DNA from: a virus
Length of the DNA: 60,666 nt
Reading direction: 5' to 3' (one strand)
Virus record (IMG/VR): IMGVR_UViG_3300020453_000488
Span: 1-60,666 of that record
Below the pieces are notes generated by a model. The model made no database searches. It worked only from the letters and a program-made list of their open reading frames with translations, and had not been told where the DNA came from. A program made the translations under genes and the position numbers. Shown here piece by piece: positions 23,680 through 31,720 of this stretch. Each line of letters begins with the position of its first letter. Positions within the stretch are counted from its first letter, which is position 1.

Positions 23680-24766
23680 AGATGTTGTTAATAAAGAGGC
23701 TTTAACAGAAGCATATAAACATCAAAGATGTGGTTTAGGAATGTCAATGGGTATAGGTAAAACCAGAATAGGTTTAAATCATATGCAACATTTTTATGAT
23801 CCTTTTGCAAGATATCTAATTGTGGGTCCAAAGCATTCTGTATTTAAATCTTGGATTGATGAAATTGCTGAAATTGATGCAGAAGAATTAATACCTCATA
23901 TAACATTTACTACATATTTGTCTATAAATAAACATAACCCAAATGATTTTGATTGTGTTTATTTAGATGAATGTCATAGTTTATTAGAAAGTCATGAACC
24001 ATTTTTGTCTCAGTTTAAAGGTAGGATTCTTGGGTTAACGGGAACTCCTCCTAAAAGAAAGGGTTCTGAAAAGTGGAGAATGGTACAAAAATATTGCCCT
24101 ATTGTTTACACTTTTACTGTTGATCAAGCAGCTGATAGCAATATTTTAAATGATTATAAAATTGTTATTCATCATCTTGAGTTATCAGGATTACCTACAT
24201 TAATGAAAAAAGCTAAAAATGGTGGTAAATGGCATACATCTGAAAAAAAAGATTATGCTTATTTATGTGAAAGACTAGCACAAGCAGTTACTCCAAAGCA
24301 AAGACAATTCTCCTCTATATTGAGAATGAGAGGCATTATGGATTACACATCTAAAGAAGACTATTTAAAGGGACTTCTTAAAAATATAAATGAAAAGTGT
24401 ATAATCTTTGCAAATACTCAGGCTCAGGCAGATAGAGTATGTAAACATAGTTATCATTCAAATAATAAACAATCTGAAGACAATTTAGAATATTTTAAAG
24501 ATAATAGAATTGATAAACTATCATGTGTACTGCAATTATCAGAAGGTGTTACAATACCTAACTTAAAACAAGGTGTTATTATGCATTCATATGGCAATGA
24601 AAGAAAAACATCTCAAAGGATTGGTAGATTGTTAAGATTAAATCCAGATGAAACAGCTATATGTCATATACTATGTTATAAAAACACTGTAGATGAAGTA
24701 TGGTTAGAAAAAGCTTTGGAAAATTTTGATCGTAATAAGATTGCTTATTTTAATCCTTTAACATGA
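23654..24766 (+). CDS. superfamily 2 DNA/RNA helicase
   Basis: 370 residues, short for the family, with all key motifs. Walker A is SMGIGKTR (Lys 36), motif Ia YLIVGPKH, Walker B/DExH box YLDECHSL (105-108), motif III LGLTGTPP, and in the second domain CIIFANTQAQADRV. Motif V is LQLSEGVTIPNL and motif VI QRIGRLLRL. This is the SNF2/DEAD-like core of phage helicases such as UvsW-type enzymes, likely unwinding or branch-migrating replication intermediates. Four-base overlap with the next gene. Confidence 0.88.
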   Translation: MEKTATLNRDVVNKEALTEAYKHQRCGLGMSMGIGKTRIGLNHMQHFYDPFARYLIVGPKHSVFKSWIDEIAEIDAEELIPHITFTTYLSINKHNPNDFDCVYLDECHSLLESHEPFLSQFKGRILGLTGTPPKRKGSEKWRMVQKYCPIVYTFTVDQAADSNILNDYKIVIHHLELSGLPTLMKKAKNGGKWHTSEKKDYAYLCERLAQAVTPKQRQFSSILRMRGIMDYTSKEDYLKGLLKNINEKCIIFANTQAQADRVCKHSYHSNNKQSEDNLEYFKDNRIDKLSCVLQLSEGVTIPNLKQGVIMHSYGNERKTSQRIGRLLRLNPDETAICHILCYKNTVDEVWLEKALENFDRNKIAYFNPLT

Positions 24767-25596
24767 TAAAAAAACAAAAAACTAAAACTTTAATTACAAA
24801 ACCCAATAACAATAGTTCTGATTGCATTGCACCAAATATTATTTATGGATGTTTAGGTAGATGCCTTAAAACATATTGTTATATGGCTAGATTTAATGGT
24901 GAAAGAGTTTTTGTAAATGAAAATGTAGATGAAATATTTGGATCTGTAGTTGATTGGGAAAAAACTTATAAAAAAATTCCTAATCAACAAGATCCAGTAT
25001 ATACTATGGTAGATATTGCCTGTAATTCAGATTTAGTTCTGATGCAAAAACATATGCCAGAACCATTGATTGATTATCTTAAAAGATATGATGATCATCC
25101 TCAACTTAATAGCACTATGGCTACTAAGTATCCAGGATTATTAAAGTTAGATGTAAATCATTTTAATAAAGCTCCACGGGTACGTGTAAGTCTTATGCCT
25201 CAACGTTATTCAAATGTTTTAGAACCTAAGATGCAGAAAATTGAATCAAGAGTTCATGATATTAATAGATTAAAAAAATTAGGATGGGAAGTTCATTTAA
25301 ATTATAGTCCTTTAATATTTTATAAACAATGGAAAACTGAATATGATCATTTATTCAATTTAGTAAATGATGTAGCAGGTGAAAATAAATGTGAAGTAAT
25401 TGCATTAACTAATCACCAAAGACAAATGCAACGTGCATCACCAGAAGCTAGAGAAATAATGAGATTGTCTAGTGAAATTAAAAATGGTGGTGGAGTAATG
25501 AGATATCCGTTAAAATATAAGACTACATTATTAAATCAATTTAGACAGATTTATAGTCAATATTTTAACTTAAATACAATTAGATATATATTTTAA
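24763..25596 (+). CDS. radical-SAM, spore-photoproduct-lyase-like enzyme
   Basis: 277 residues. Near the N-terminus the sequence CIAPNIIYGCLGRCLKTYCY contains three cysteines (30, 34, 39) in the place of the 4Fe-4S cluster site. The spacing is C-x3-C-x4-C, one residue longer than the canonical C-x3-C-x2-C arrangement gives after its last gap. The following segment includes VDIACNSDLVL, and later RVRVSLMPQRYSNVLEPKMQ is the region where photoproduct lyases bind substrate. If the assignment holds, it reverses UV-induced thymine lesions, useful to a sunlight-exposed phage. It is embedded between a helicase and a PNK-type phosphatase, a repair context. An unrelated radical-SAM enzyme is the alternative. 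Confidence 0.6.
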   Translation: MIKKQKTKTLITKPNNNSSDCIAPNIIYGCLGRCLKTYCYMARFNGERVFVNENVDEIFGSVVDWEKTYKKIPNQQDPVYTMVDIACNSDLVLMQKHMPEPLIDYLKRYDDHPQLNSTMATKYPGLLKLDVNHFNKAPRVRVSLMPQRYSNVLEPKMQKIESRVHDINRLKKLGWEVHLNYSPLIFYKQWKTEYDHLFNLVNDVAGENKCEVIALTNHQRQMQRASPEAREIMRLSSEIKNGGGVMRYPLKYKTTLLNQFRQIYSQYFNLNTIRYIF

Positions 25597-25597
25597 A

Positions 25598-25735
25598 ATG
25601 ATAAAATTAATATTAGGTTTATTTAAACCAAAGAGTCCTTGTCACAATACACCAATGGAAAGTGAAATTGAATATAACTCTTGGGGTAATGGTGTAATAT
25701 ATGAATGCCCTCAATGTAATAAAAAATACGTTTAA
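25598..25735 (+). CDS. 45-residue zinc-ribbon-like protein
   Basis: Begins MIKLILGLFKPKSPCHNTPM and ends VIYECPQCNKKYV. A C-x-H near the start and a C-x2-C near the end could form one treble-clef zinc site. It starts two bases after the preceding stop. Small gene, supported by packing and by the cysteine pattern. Confidence 0.5.
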   Translation: MIKLILGLFKPKSPCHNTPMESEIEYNSWGNGVIYECPQCNKKYV

Positions 25736-25750
25736 CTTAAAAATAATTAT

Positions 25751-26173
25751 ATGGCAAAAGAAAAAGCAATTATTGTTGATGTAGATGGTACATTGGCAGA
25801 CATGAAAGGTGTAAGAAGTCCATTTGAATGGGATAAAGTTTTACAAGATAGACCTCATCAAGATGTTATTCAACTTGTACAAGATTTAGCAAGTCTTAAT
25901 AAATATAAAATTATTATTACTACAGGTAGAGATGGTATTTGTGAACAAGATACTGTAACATGGTTACGTAAATATAAAGTAGGTTTTGATGATTTTTATA
26001 TGAGAAAAGCCGGTGACTTTAGAAAAGATAACATTATTAAGTCTGAAATCTATATGGATCATATTAGACCTAAATATGATGTTATGTATGTTATTGATGA
26101 CCGTGATCAAGTAGTTGATATGTGGAGATCTTTAGGACTTAGAGTTTTACAAGTAGCACCAGGAAACTTCTAA
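25751..26173 (+). CDS. HAD-family phosphatase, like the 3'-phosphatase domain of polynucleotide kinase
   Basis: 140 residues. Motif I is IIVDVDGTLAD (nucleophile Asp plus Asp at +2), motif II IIITTGRDG, and motif IV MYVIDDRDQVVDMW. The linker WLRKYKVGFDDFYMRKAGDF - RKDNIIKSEIY resembles the T4 PNK phosphatase domain, which removes 3'-phosphates from broken DNA or RNA ends. No kinase P-loop is present, so it is the phosphatase half only. Its stop overlaps the next start by one base. Confidence 0.8.
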   Translation: MAKEKAIIVDVDGTLADMKGVRSPFEWDKVLQDRPHQDVIQLVQDLASLNKYKIIITTGRDGICEQDTVTWLRKYKVGFDDFYMRKAGDFRKDNIIKSEIYMDHIRPKYDVMYVIDDRDQVVDMWRSLGLRVLQVAPGNF

Positions 26174-26403
26174 TGGGCAAAATGAAAGAAATCTTCATGC
26201 AAATGCGTGAAGCTGAATTCAACGGTCCCTTAGAAGAATTCATTAATTTACAAAAAGAAGAGGCTTTAACTGAGCCTGTAGATATTCTTTGTCCAAATTG
26301 TCTAACTGATAAATTGGTGCAAACAAAGAATAATGAAATGAATTGTACCACATGCGGGTATGATTTTATCTTAATTGATAGGAATACAGTGAGATTCAAG
26401 TAA
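26173..26403 (+). CDS. zinc-ribbon small protein
   Basis: 76 residues. Residues about 39-62 form a C-x2-C ... C-x2-C zinc ribbon (ILCPNCLTDKLVQTKNNEMN followed by CTTCGYDFI) after an acidic helix. Such ribbons occur in transcription or replication cofactors. It follows the phosphatase with one-base overlap. Confidence 0.55.
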   Translation: MGKMKEIFMQMREAEFNGPLEEFINLQKEEALTEPVDILCPNCLTDKLVQTKNNEMNCTTCGYDFILIDRNTVRFK

Positions 26404-26413
26404 TTATTGAAAT

Positions 26414-26427
26414 AAAATTCGTATATT
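26414..26427 (+). promoter_or_regulatory. possible promoter element AAAATTCGTATATT
   Basis: A 14-base sequence identical to the one at 28280-28293. It lies about 45 bases upstream of the membrane-protein start at 26471. The copy at 28280 contains the Bacteroidota -7 box TATATTTG; here the box reads TATATTAT, so this copy would be weaker. No clear -33 TTTG is visible at the right distance. Confidence 0.45.
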
Positions 26428-26470
26428 ATTATGTATCAACTATTTTCTAATAATTATATTTTAAACTAAA

Positions 26471-26947
26471 ATGAAGTCATATGGGTATGCTTGGAGGTTA
26501 CTAACAATCTTAATAGCATCCACATATCCATACCTTTGTTTGTTAATACATGGTTATGAACCCTCATTATCATCATATTGGCAAACACCATTGCAACCAT
26601 TATTTATATTAGCAAATATTGCAACAGCTTATTACTTCTTACAAATAAAAAACTGGGAAATACCTGGTTTATTATTAATATTATTAACTGTTTTTTCAGT
26701 TGATTTATATGGAGGATTGCATAATGTATTTGCAATTGCATTTTTTTTAGCATGTTTACTTCCATTATGGAAAACCAAAAGGTATGTATATATTTTTTAC
26801 ATTTACATATTTGGTGGTATATCCATGGCATTTAGTTTACTAATTGGAGAAATAATATGCATTACAGGAATAAGTTTATTCCATTTATTATTACTAACCA
26901 AATTTAAAACCATTAAAGAATATAATGAAAACAATTTACATCAGTGA
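26471..26947 (+). CDS. multi-pass membrane protein
   Basis: 158 residues with about five hydrophobic segments (LLTILIASTYPYLCLLIH, LQPLFILANIATAYYFL, LLLILLTVFSVDLYGGL, NVFAIAFFLACLLPLW, YVYIFYIYIFGGISMAFSLL). Mostly membrane-embedded with short loops. It stands apart from the replication genes by intergenic gaps on both sides and its own possible promoter. Envelope modification or exclusion of other phages is an inference. Confidence 0.65.
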   Translation: MKSYGYAWRLLTILIASTYPYLCLLIHGYEPSLSSYWQTPLQPLFILANIATAYYFLQIKNWEIPGLLLILLTVFSVDLYGGLHNVFAIAFFLACLLPLWKTKRYVYIFYIYIFGGISMAFSLLIGEIICITGISLFHLLLLTKFKTIKEYNENNLHQ

Positions 26948-26996
26948 TCCTGGAGATGAACAAGAGGGTTGCTCAATTACAAATCAAATATAAAAT

Positions 26997-27260
26997 ATGA
27001 GACTAACAATACACGTAGAAAATGCAGAGCAAGTAAGAGAAGAAAGAAAAGTTAAAAGATTGAATCCTAAAACAAATGAGATTGAAAAAATAACTAAAGA
27101 AATTCTTATTACATATAATACTTTATCTTTCACTGATATTCCATCTAGATCTGAAGCTGAAGCTTTATTAGGTCAATGCAGAGATAAATACAGAATCCAA
27201 AAATGGACTAAAGGTCATAAAAAAGGAAAAGAGATGTATTATATATCAAATGAAAAATAA
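26997..27260 (+). CDS. unknown basic protein
   Basis: 87 residues, Lys/Arg-rich, probably alpha/beta (RLTIHVENAEQVREERKVKR and LLGQCRDKYRIQKWTKGHKK). It overlaps the following gene by 11 bases. No family recognised. Confidence 0.5.
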   Translation: MRLTIHVENAEQVREERKVKRLNPKTNEIEKITKEILITYNTLSFTDIPSRSEAEALLGQCRDKYRIQKWTKGHKKGKEMYYISNEK

Positions 27261-27639
27261 TCTATTTGTTAAAGCCATCAAAAAAGATGGTGAAGTCACG
27301 TATCCAATTAAGGCTCAAGGTACAAGATATAAAAAATTTATAGAAGATATCCCTGATGGGGCCAATATAGAAATATTTATTAGCATATCTACAACCAGTA
27401 AAGGATCTAATGCCCAACTGGCAAGAGTACATGCTATGATAAGACAATTAGCTAATGATATTGGCTATACTTTTGAAGAAGTTAAAATGATGGCCAAAAG
27501 ACATACTGGACTTTGTTTTAATAAAGATAATCAAGAGTATTGTAAATCATTTGCAGATTGTGATAAATCTGAATTGAATTTAGTAATTCAAGAATTGATA
27601 AGAATAGGTGATTTTAATGGAAGTCAATTAAGAACTTAG
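27250..27639 (+). CDS. NinB-like recombination mediator (tentative)
   Basis: 129 residues. The central part SNAQLARVHAMIRQLANDIG - YTFEEVKMMAKRHTGLCF and the later CKSFADCDKSELNLVIQELI resemble the NinB/Orf family pattern (Gln-Leu-x-x-Val-His near a helix, Glu-x-x-Lys, Lys-Ser-Phe). NinB proteins bind ssDNA-SSB and help recombination. The gene converges with an opposite-strand gene, overlapping its end by four bases, with no terminator in between. Confidence 0.45.
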   Translation: MKNNLFVKAIKKDGEVTYPIKAQGTRYKKFIEDIPDGANIEIFISISTTSKGSNAQLARVHAMIRQLANDIGYTFEEVKMMAKRHTGLCFNKDNQEYCKSFADCDKSELNLVIQELIRIGDFNGSQLRT

Positions 27640-28106
27640 ATTTTTTTAACATCTAAAGACTTTACTAAATCTTTCATAACTTGTGATTGTTCACTATCAC
27701 TTTTATCTTTTTCATTAAGAATCAAATCAAACATCTTCTTGGTCTGTTCAGGATCAAGAGGATTTGATTCTATCTCAACCATACATCCCTGTTTTTCTGC
27801 TTCTTCTTGGCAATATTGAACCAAATAAGTGCAAGTATAAATCATTTGCTCAAATTGATTTAAAACAAGTTCCATAGGAATTTCTTTTTCCTCTTGAATA
27901 TGTTTTTCAATTGAATTAATTTTTGAATAAATACCAGCAATTTCTTCTGGATTTTTCATTTGAGCAATAAGAGTCATTAAAATATTTTGAAATGTTGGAA
28001 CAATGGAGGCATTTAATGTAAGTCCGGTTATTGTTTTAGTTCTATCAATTACTTTTCTTCTTTCTCTTTTGGAAGCAGCTGCTTCTGAGGTTTTATTTTC
28101 TGACAT
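27636..28106 (-). CDS. lone leftward protein in the early region, possible regulator
   Basis: 156 residues, the only leftward gene inside a 32 kb rightward block. N-terminus basic (SEAAASKRERRKVIDRT), then helical (VPTFQNILMTLIAQM; LNQFEQMIYTCTYLVQYCQE) with an acidic C-terminal third. It has its own promoter region with a good Bacteroidota -7 box and a palindrome (see 28107-28314). Its reverse orientation and divergent promoter are what one expects of a regulator or moron gene, but I do not see an HTH. Confidence 0.6.
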   Translation of the reverse strand: MSENKTSEAAASKRERRKVIDRTKTITGLTLNASIVPTFQNILMTLIAQMKNPEEIAGIYSKINSIEKHIQEEKEIPMELVLNQFEQMIYTCTYLVQYCQEEAEKQGCMVEIESNPLDPEQTKKMFDLILNEKDKSDSEQSQVMKDLVKSLDVKKI

Positions 28107-28314
28107 TTTTTTGTATTTAATGAGTTACTATAGACCACAAATTGTTTGTGGCTGGGTAAATTATTTAATAATTCAAGATCACGCAGTAATTTTAAATTGT
28201 ATAACATTGGACAAATATAGTAAAATTTTTTTAAACCAAAAAAGTGTATTAGATCTTATTTTGCACTTAAATGTCATTAAAAATTCGTATATTTGTTCTT
28301 AAATAAACTAACAT
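28107..28314. promoter_or_regulatory. divergent promoters with a palindromic operator candidate
   Basis: Leftward: the reverse strand reads TATATTTG (28215-28222) with TTTTTTG 17 bases upstream, matching the Bacteroidota -33/-7 pattern. Rightward: TATATTTG at 28288-28295 with TTTG at 28260-28263 (24-base gap), 19 bases before the next ATG. Between the leftward promoter and its gene lies a perfect inverted repeat CCACAAA (28135-28141) / TTTGTGG (28145-28151), which could be an operator or a small stem in the leader. Confidence 0.65.
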
Positions 28315-28821
28315 ATGTCTATAAAAGATGAGCTTCATAGCATGCATAATGCTATTGAGGAATTTAAAGTTTCATTTGAAAATAATTTTGGTGAAAAGGT
28401 CACTGTAATTATTGGAGAAACAGATATTTCTGGAGACGCAAAAGTATCATTACCAGTAATTGAAAAAATTACACTAAATATTTTAAAAGAGGATTATCCT
28501 CAATATGATCAGGTTAAATTCCTCTCATATAGAACTAGAGAACTTAATTATCAAATGCACTTACAAGCATTTTGTTTAATATCATTTATTCATGGTCATA
28601 ATAAAAGCATGATAGCTAGACATATAAATAAAAATCATGCTAGTGTTATAAATGCTATTAAATCTGCAGAAAATTATATTTTTTGTAAATCAAGCAGTTT
28701 CTTAAAAATACATACTAACATTTTAAAAGAAGTAAAAAATTATGTGGGAATTTCTGAAAATAATATTGAAACACAAAATAACACCAAACCAAGCATTCTT
28801 TCTTTTTTCCCTCAAGAATAA
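28315..28821 (+). CDS. DnaA C-terminal-domain-like replication initiator
   Basis: 168 residues. The middle section FCLISFIHGHNKSMIARHIN - KNHASVINAIKSAENYI matches DnaA domain IV: an HTH followed by the signature helix in which DnaA has Asp-His-(Thr/Ser)-Thr-Val-x-x-Ala (here Asn-His-Ala-Ser-Val-Ile-Asn-Ala). There is no AAA+ ATPase part, so it is a DNA-binding domain with an acidic N-terminal arm. It is promoter-proximal to the helicase operon, which supports a role in origin recognition. Ends at 28821, overlapping the next gene by 80 bases. Confidence 0.65.
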   Translation: MSIKDELHSMHNAIEEFKVSFENNFGEKVTVIIGETDISGDAKVSLPVIEKITLNILKEDYPQYDQVKFLSYRTRELNYQMHLQAFCLISFIHGHNKSMIARHINKNHASVINAIKSAENYIFCKSSSFLKIHTNILKEVKNYVGISENNIETQNNTKPSILSFFPQE

Positions 28822-29335
28822 AGTTTCAATGCCTATAGTAAATGATCAAGATATAAAAGATCTTGAAAATAATAAGTATATAGAACCTGTATTAGAAGGA
28901 GGTTATAATATTACTGTTGAAGGAAAAATTTTAATGGCCCATTTGGATAATTATTTTTTAAAAGCAAAAAAGAAAACAAATTTGCAGCTAATGGGAAAAG
29001 ATTTTAATGAGAAGATTAAACAATATAGAGAAATCTTTCCTGCTAAAAAATTACCCAGTGGTAAACCAGCTAGACAAAATGTCAAAGCATTAACTGATTC
29101 ATTTAGATGGTTTTTTGAAAACTATGATCATACATGGGATGATGTAATTAAAGCAACAAAAATGTATGTTAATGAATATAGGGATGCTGAATATTTATAT
29201 ATGGTAACAAGTCAATATTTTGTCTCAAAACAAGATAAGCATAGGGTAAAGGTTTCATTACTTGCTGATTATTGTGATTTGATTAAAGAAGGTGTTGACA
29301 CCATAGAAGATCATTTTAAAGAAAAAGTAGTATGA
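28742..29335 (+). CDS. putative helicase loader / replication accessory protein
   Basis: 197 residues starting MWEFLKIILKHKITPNQAFF, an HTH-like helical start. The C-terminal half (FRWFFENYDHTWDDVIKATK ... YFVSKQDKHRVKVSLLADYCD) resembles helical regions of loader-type proteins. The alternative start at 28829 would drop the HTH-like helices, which look real, so I keep 28742 despite the 80-base overlap. Position two genes before the DnaB-type helicase suggests loading, by inference only. Confidence 0.55.
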   Translation: MWEFLKIILKHKITPNQAFFLFSLKNKVSMPIVNDQDIKDLENNKYIEPVLEGGYNITVEGKILMAHLDNYFLKAKKKTNLQLMGKDFNEKIKQYREIFPAKKLPSGKPARQNVKALTDSFRWFFENYDHTWDDVIKATKMYVNEYRDAEYLYMVTSQYFVSKQDKHRVKVSLLADYCDLIKEGVDTIEDHFKEKVV

Positions 29336-29520
29336 AACCAATTAATATTAAAAAGAAAAATAAATTATATGGCAATGATTTTTTAAGAATTAATGATGAA
29401 GATCAATGTATTAATGATTGGATAAGAAATGATCCAAAAATTTTAATTAAAACATTAAGAGAAAGAAGAATTAATCTTGAATATAAATGCTATAAAAATT
29501 TATTAGCAAAAATAGTATGA
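29332..29520 (+). CDS. short basic protein before the helicase
   Basis: 62 residues, Lys/Arg/Asn-rich, helical (INDWIRNDPKILIKTLRERR). Four-base overlaps with both neighbours (ATGA) make it a solid member of the helicase operon. No family recognised. Confidence 0.5.
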   Translation: MKPINIKKKNKLYGNDFLRINDEDQCINDWIRNDPKILIKTLRERRINLEYKCYKNLLAKIV

Positions 29521-30473
29521 GTAAAAATAAAGAAGCGTGGGTTGGGCAATATGCAGCTTTTAATGATGCATTAAAGTATATGCTTAATAGACAAAACGGA
29601 AGTGAAAAGTCTATATATACACCATGGCCTAAATTTAATGATGCTACTACAGATGGATTAGAATGGAATACTCTTACTGTAATTGGTGGAAGACCTGGTT
29701 CAGGTAAAACATTAATTAAAGATCAAATAATAAGAGAATCATTTACATTAAATCCAGATGATAATTTTAGAGTTTTAGAATTTCAATTTGAAATGGTTGG
29801 AAGAACTTCAGCTATTAGAGAATTTAGTTCTATAACTGGTAAAACTTATAAAGAATTATGCAGTGCAGGAAGCACACTGACAACAGATGTTTTAAATGTC
29901 TGTCATCAATATGCAAAAGAAAGAGTAAAATATCCAGTAGATATTATAGGAACTCCTATGACAGTAAATCAAATGCGTGATCAGATAGACATGTATATGA
30001 ATGAACACAAAGGTCAAAAAACTATAATAACATTGGATCATACTATTCTTGTAAAAAGAGCACCTTATCAAAATAATAGATTAGATATGTTATTTGAGTT
30101 AGGTGAATTCTTTACACAATGTAAGCGTGACTATCCTTGTTTATTTATTGCTTTGTCTCAACTCAATAGAAATATTGATAATCCAGATAGAGCTGTAGAT
30201 GGTAAGTATGGAAATTATATTCTTGAATCAGATATATTTGGTTCAGATGCAATGTTACAACATGCAGATACATTGATTGGTATTAACCGTCCTGCTAAAC
30301 AGAAAATTAGATTTTATGGTCCTGATAGATATATTATAGAAGATGATAGAACATTAGTTCTTCATTTTTTAAAAGCTAGAAATGGGGACACTAGAATGAG
30401 TTTTTTCAAAGCACATTTTGAACAAATGGAAATTGCAGAAATGAACACACCAGGACAACAGCAAAGAAGATAA
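29517..30473 (+). CDS. dnaB: DnaB-type replicative helicase
   Basis: 318 residues: the C-terminal RecA-like motor without the N-terminal DnaG-interacting domain. Walker A is VIGGRPGSGKTLIK, followed by FRVLEFQFEMVGRTSAIREF, the Walker B-type strand TIITLDHTIL, the motif CLFIALSQLNR (sensor-like Ser-Gln-Leu-x-R) and DAMLQHADTLIGI. This matches ring helicases of phages that drop domain I. It moves on the lagging strand ahead of the polymerase encoded at 43.7 kb and works with the TOPRIM primase at 32.6 kb. Confidence 0.88.
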   Translation: MSKNKEAWVGQYAAFNDALKYMLNRQNGSEKSIYTPWPKFNDATTDGLEWNTLTVIGGRPGSGKTLIKDQIIRESFTLNPDDNFRVLEFQFEMVGRTSAIREFSSITGKTYKELCSAGSTLTTDVLNVCHQYAKERVKYPVDIIGTPMTVNQMRDQIDMYMNEHKGQKTIITLDHTILVKRAPYQNNRLDMLFELGEFFTQCKRDYPCLFIALSQLNRNIDNPDRAVDGKYGNYILESDIFGSDAMLQHADTLIGINRPAKQKIRFYGPDRYIIEDDRTLVLHFLKARNGDTRMSFFKAHFEQMEIAEMNTPGQQQRR

Positions 30474-30475
30474 TT

Positions 30476-31012
30476 ATGATAAGTACAAAAACAAAAAGCA
30501 TGACTCCAGCGGAACGCAAAGAAAAAGTTAAAAATTTAAGAAAAGAGCACCAAAAATATTTTGATAAAAATAATATTCCAAATGCTCTATATATACCTAA
30601 GATGGCTTATAGGCCACCAGGAAAAGATGAATTACATGTAAGTTTCTTTCCTAGTGAATTTGAAAAAGAACAAGATGTTTATACAGAATTTGTAAGTATT
30701 AATTATGATACTGAAGATCCTAAAAGAACTCTTTATCTTTTACATAAAAATTTACATTGGAAAGAAGAATATGAACTTGTTACAAGTAATTCAGGATTTG
30801 AAAGACATATTGTTCCTGTATCTGAATTAAATATCATTAATGATATTAATACCAGGAATCCAAAAAAAGTAGAATCTATAATAGAAGATTTTGCTGATCT
30901 TCCTAATCCAGATGAAACTGCAGAAAGTTCTAATTTACTTCAAAAATTAGACAGAATTGCTGATTCAATAGATAAACTAGCTGAAATATTAACAATAAAT
31001 AATTTAAAATAA
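30476..31012 (+). CDS. unknown replication-operon protein
   Basis: 178 residues. N-terminal basic helix (TPAERKEKVKNLRKEHQKYF), a central strand-rich part (ELHVSFFPSEFEKEQ, KRTLYLLHKNLHWKEEYELV), then an acidic stretch and a C-terminal coiled coil (LLQKLDRIADSIDKLAEILT). Between helicase and Sak4-like genes with one-base junctions. No family recognised. Confidence 0.5.
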   Translation: MISTKTKSMTPAERKEKVKNLRKEHQKYFDKNNIPNALYIPKMAYRPPGKDELHVSFFPSEFEKEQDVYTEFVSINYDTEDPKRTLYLLHKNLHWKEEYELVTSNSGFERHIVPVSELNIINDINTRNPKKVESIIEDFADLPNPDETAESSNLLQKLDRIADSIDKLAEILTINNLK

Positions 31013-31695
31013 TGGCAGAAAGTACATTAGTAATTGCAGAATCCGGAAGTGGAAAATCTACTTCTATTAGGAATTTAAATCCTGAAGAAACATTCATTAT
31101 AAATATTGCAAACAAACCTTTACCTTTTAAAGGATGGAAAAAGAATTATACATTAATTTCTAAAGAAAATCCTGCAGGTAATATGACAGCAGCATCTACT
31201 GCACAAGGTATTATAAAAGCAATGCGTCATGTAAATGAAAAAATGACTCATATTAAAACTTTGGTTGTAGATGATTGGCAATATATGTCCAGCTTTGAAT
31301 ACTTTGATAGAGCTAATGAAAAAGGATATGATAAATTTACTCAAATAGCTACTAACCTGGCACAGGTTGCAAAATATCCAAAAGATTTGAGAGATGATTT
31401 GTGTATATTTTTCTTAACTCATTCAGAGGAATCAACGGATATTAATGGTCACAGAAGAGTTAAAGCTAAAACTGTTGGTAAAATGATAGATAATGCTTTA
31501 ACTTTAGAAGGCCTTTTTTCAATGGTACTTTTTGGTAAAGTACGTAAAAATGATGATGGTACTCTTGACTATGGTTTTGAAACACAAACTAATGGAGAGA
31601 ATACATGCAAATCACCAATGGGGATGTTTGAAGATCAATTCATTCCAAATGACCTTCAATATGTAAAAGAACATATAGAAGAATACAATAAATAA
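31012..31695 (+). CDS. Sak4-like RecA-fold ATPase (single-strand annealing/recombination)
   Basis: 227 residues. Walker A AESGSGKSTSIRNL (Lys 15) is near the N-terminus. The Walker B strand TLVVDDWQYM follows and the sensor-type strand CIFFLTHSEES comes later. The layout (P-loop at the very start, one RecA-like core, no C-terminal DNA-binding domain) is that of the AAA_24/Sak4 group, which supports ssDNA annealing with an SSB partner. The gene after it encodes an SSB-like protein, the usual Sak4 neighbour. Confidence 0.78.
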   Translation: MAESTLVIAESGSGKSTSIRNLNPEETFIINIANKPLPFKGWKKNYTLISKENPAGNMTAASTAQGIIKAMRHVNEKMTHIKTLVVDDWQYMSSFEYFDRANEKGYDKFTQIATNLAQVAKYPKDLRDDLCIFFLTHSEESTDINGHRRVKAKTVGKMIDNALTLEGLFSMVLFGKVRKNDDGTLDYGFETQTNGENTCKSPMGMFEDQFIPNDLQYVKEHIEEYNK

Positions 31696-31720
31696 TTAAT
31701 TAATCAAAAAAAAGTAACTT

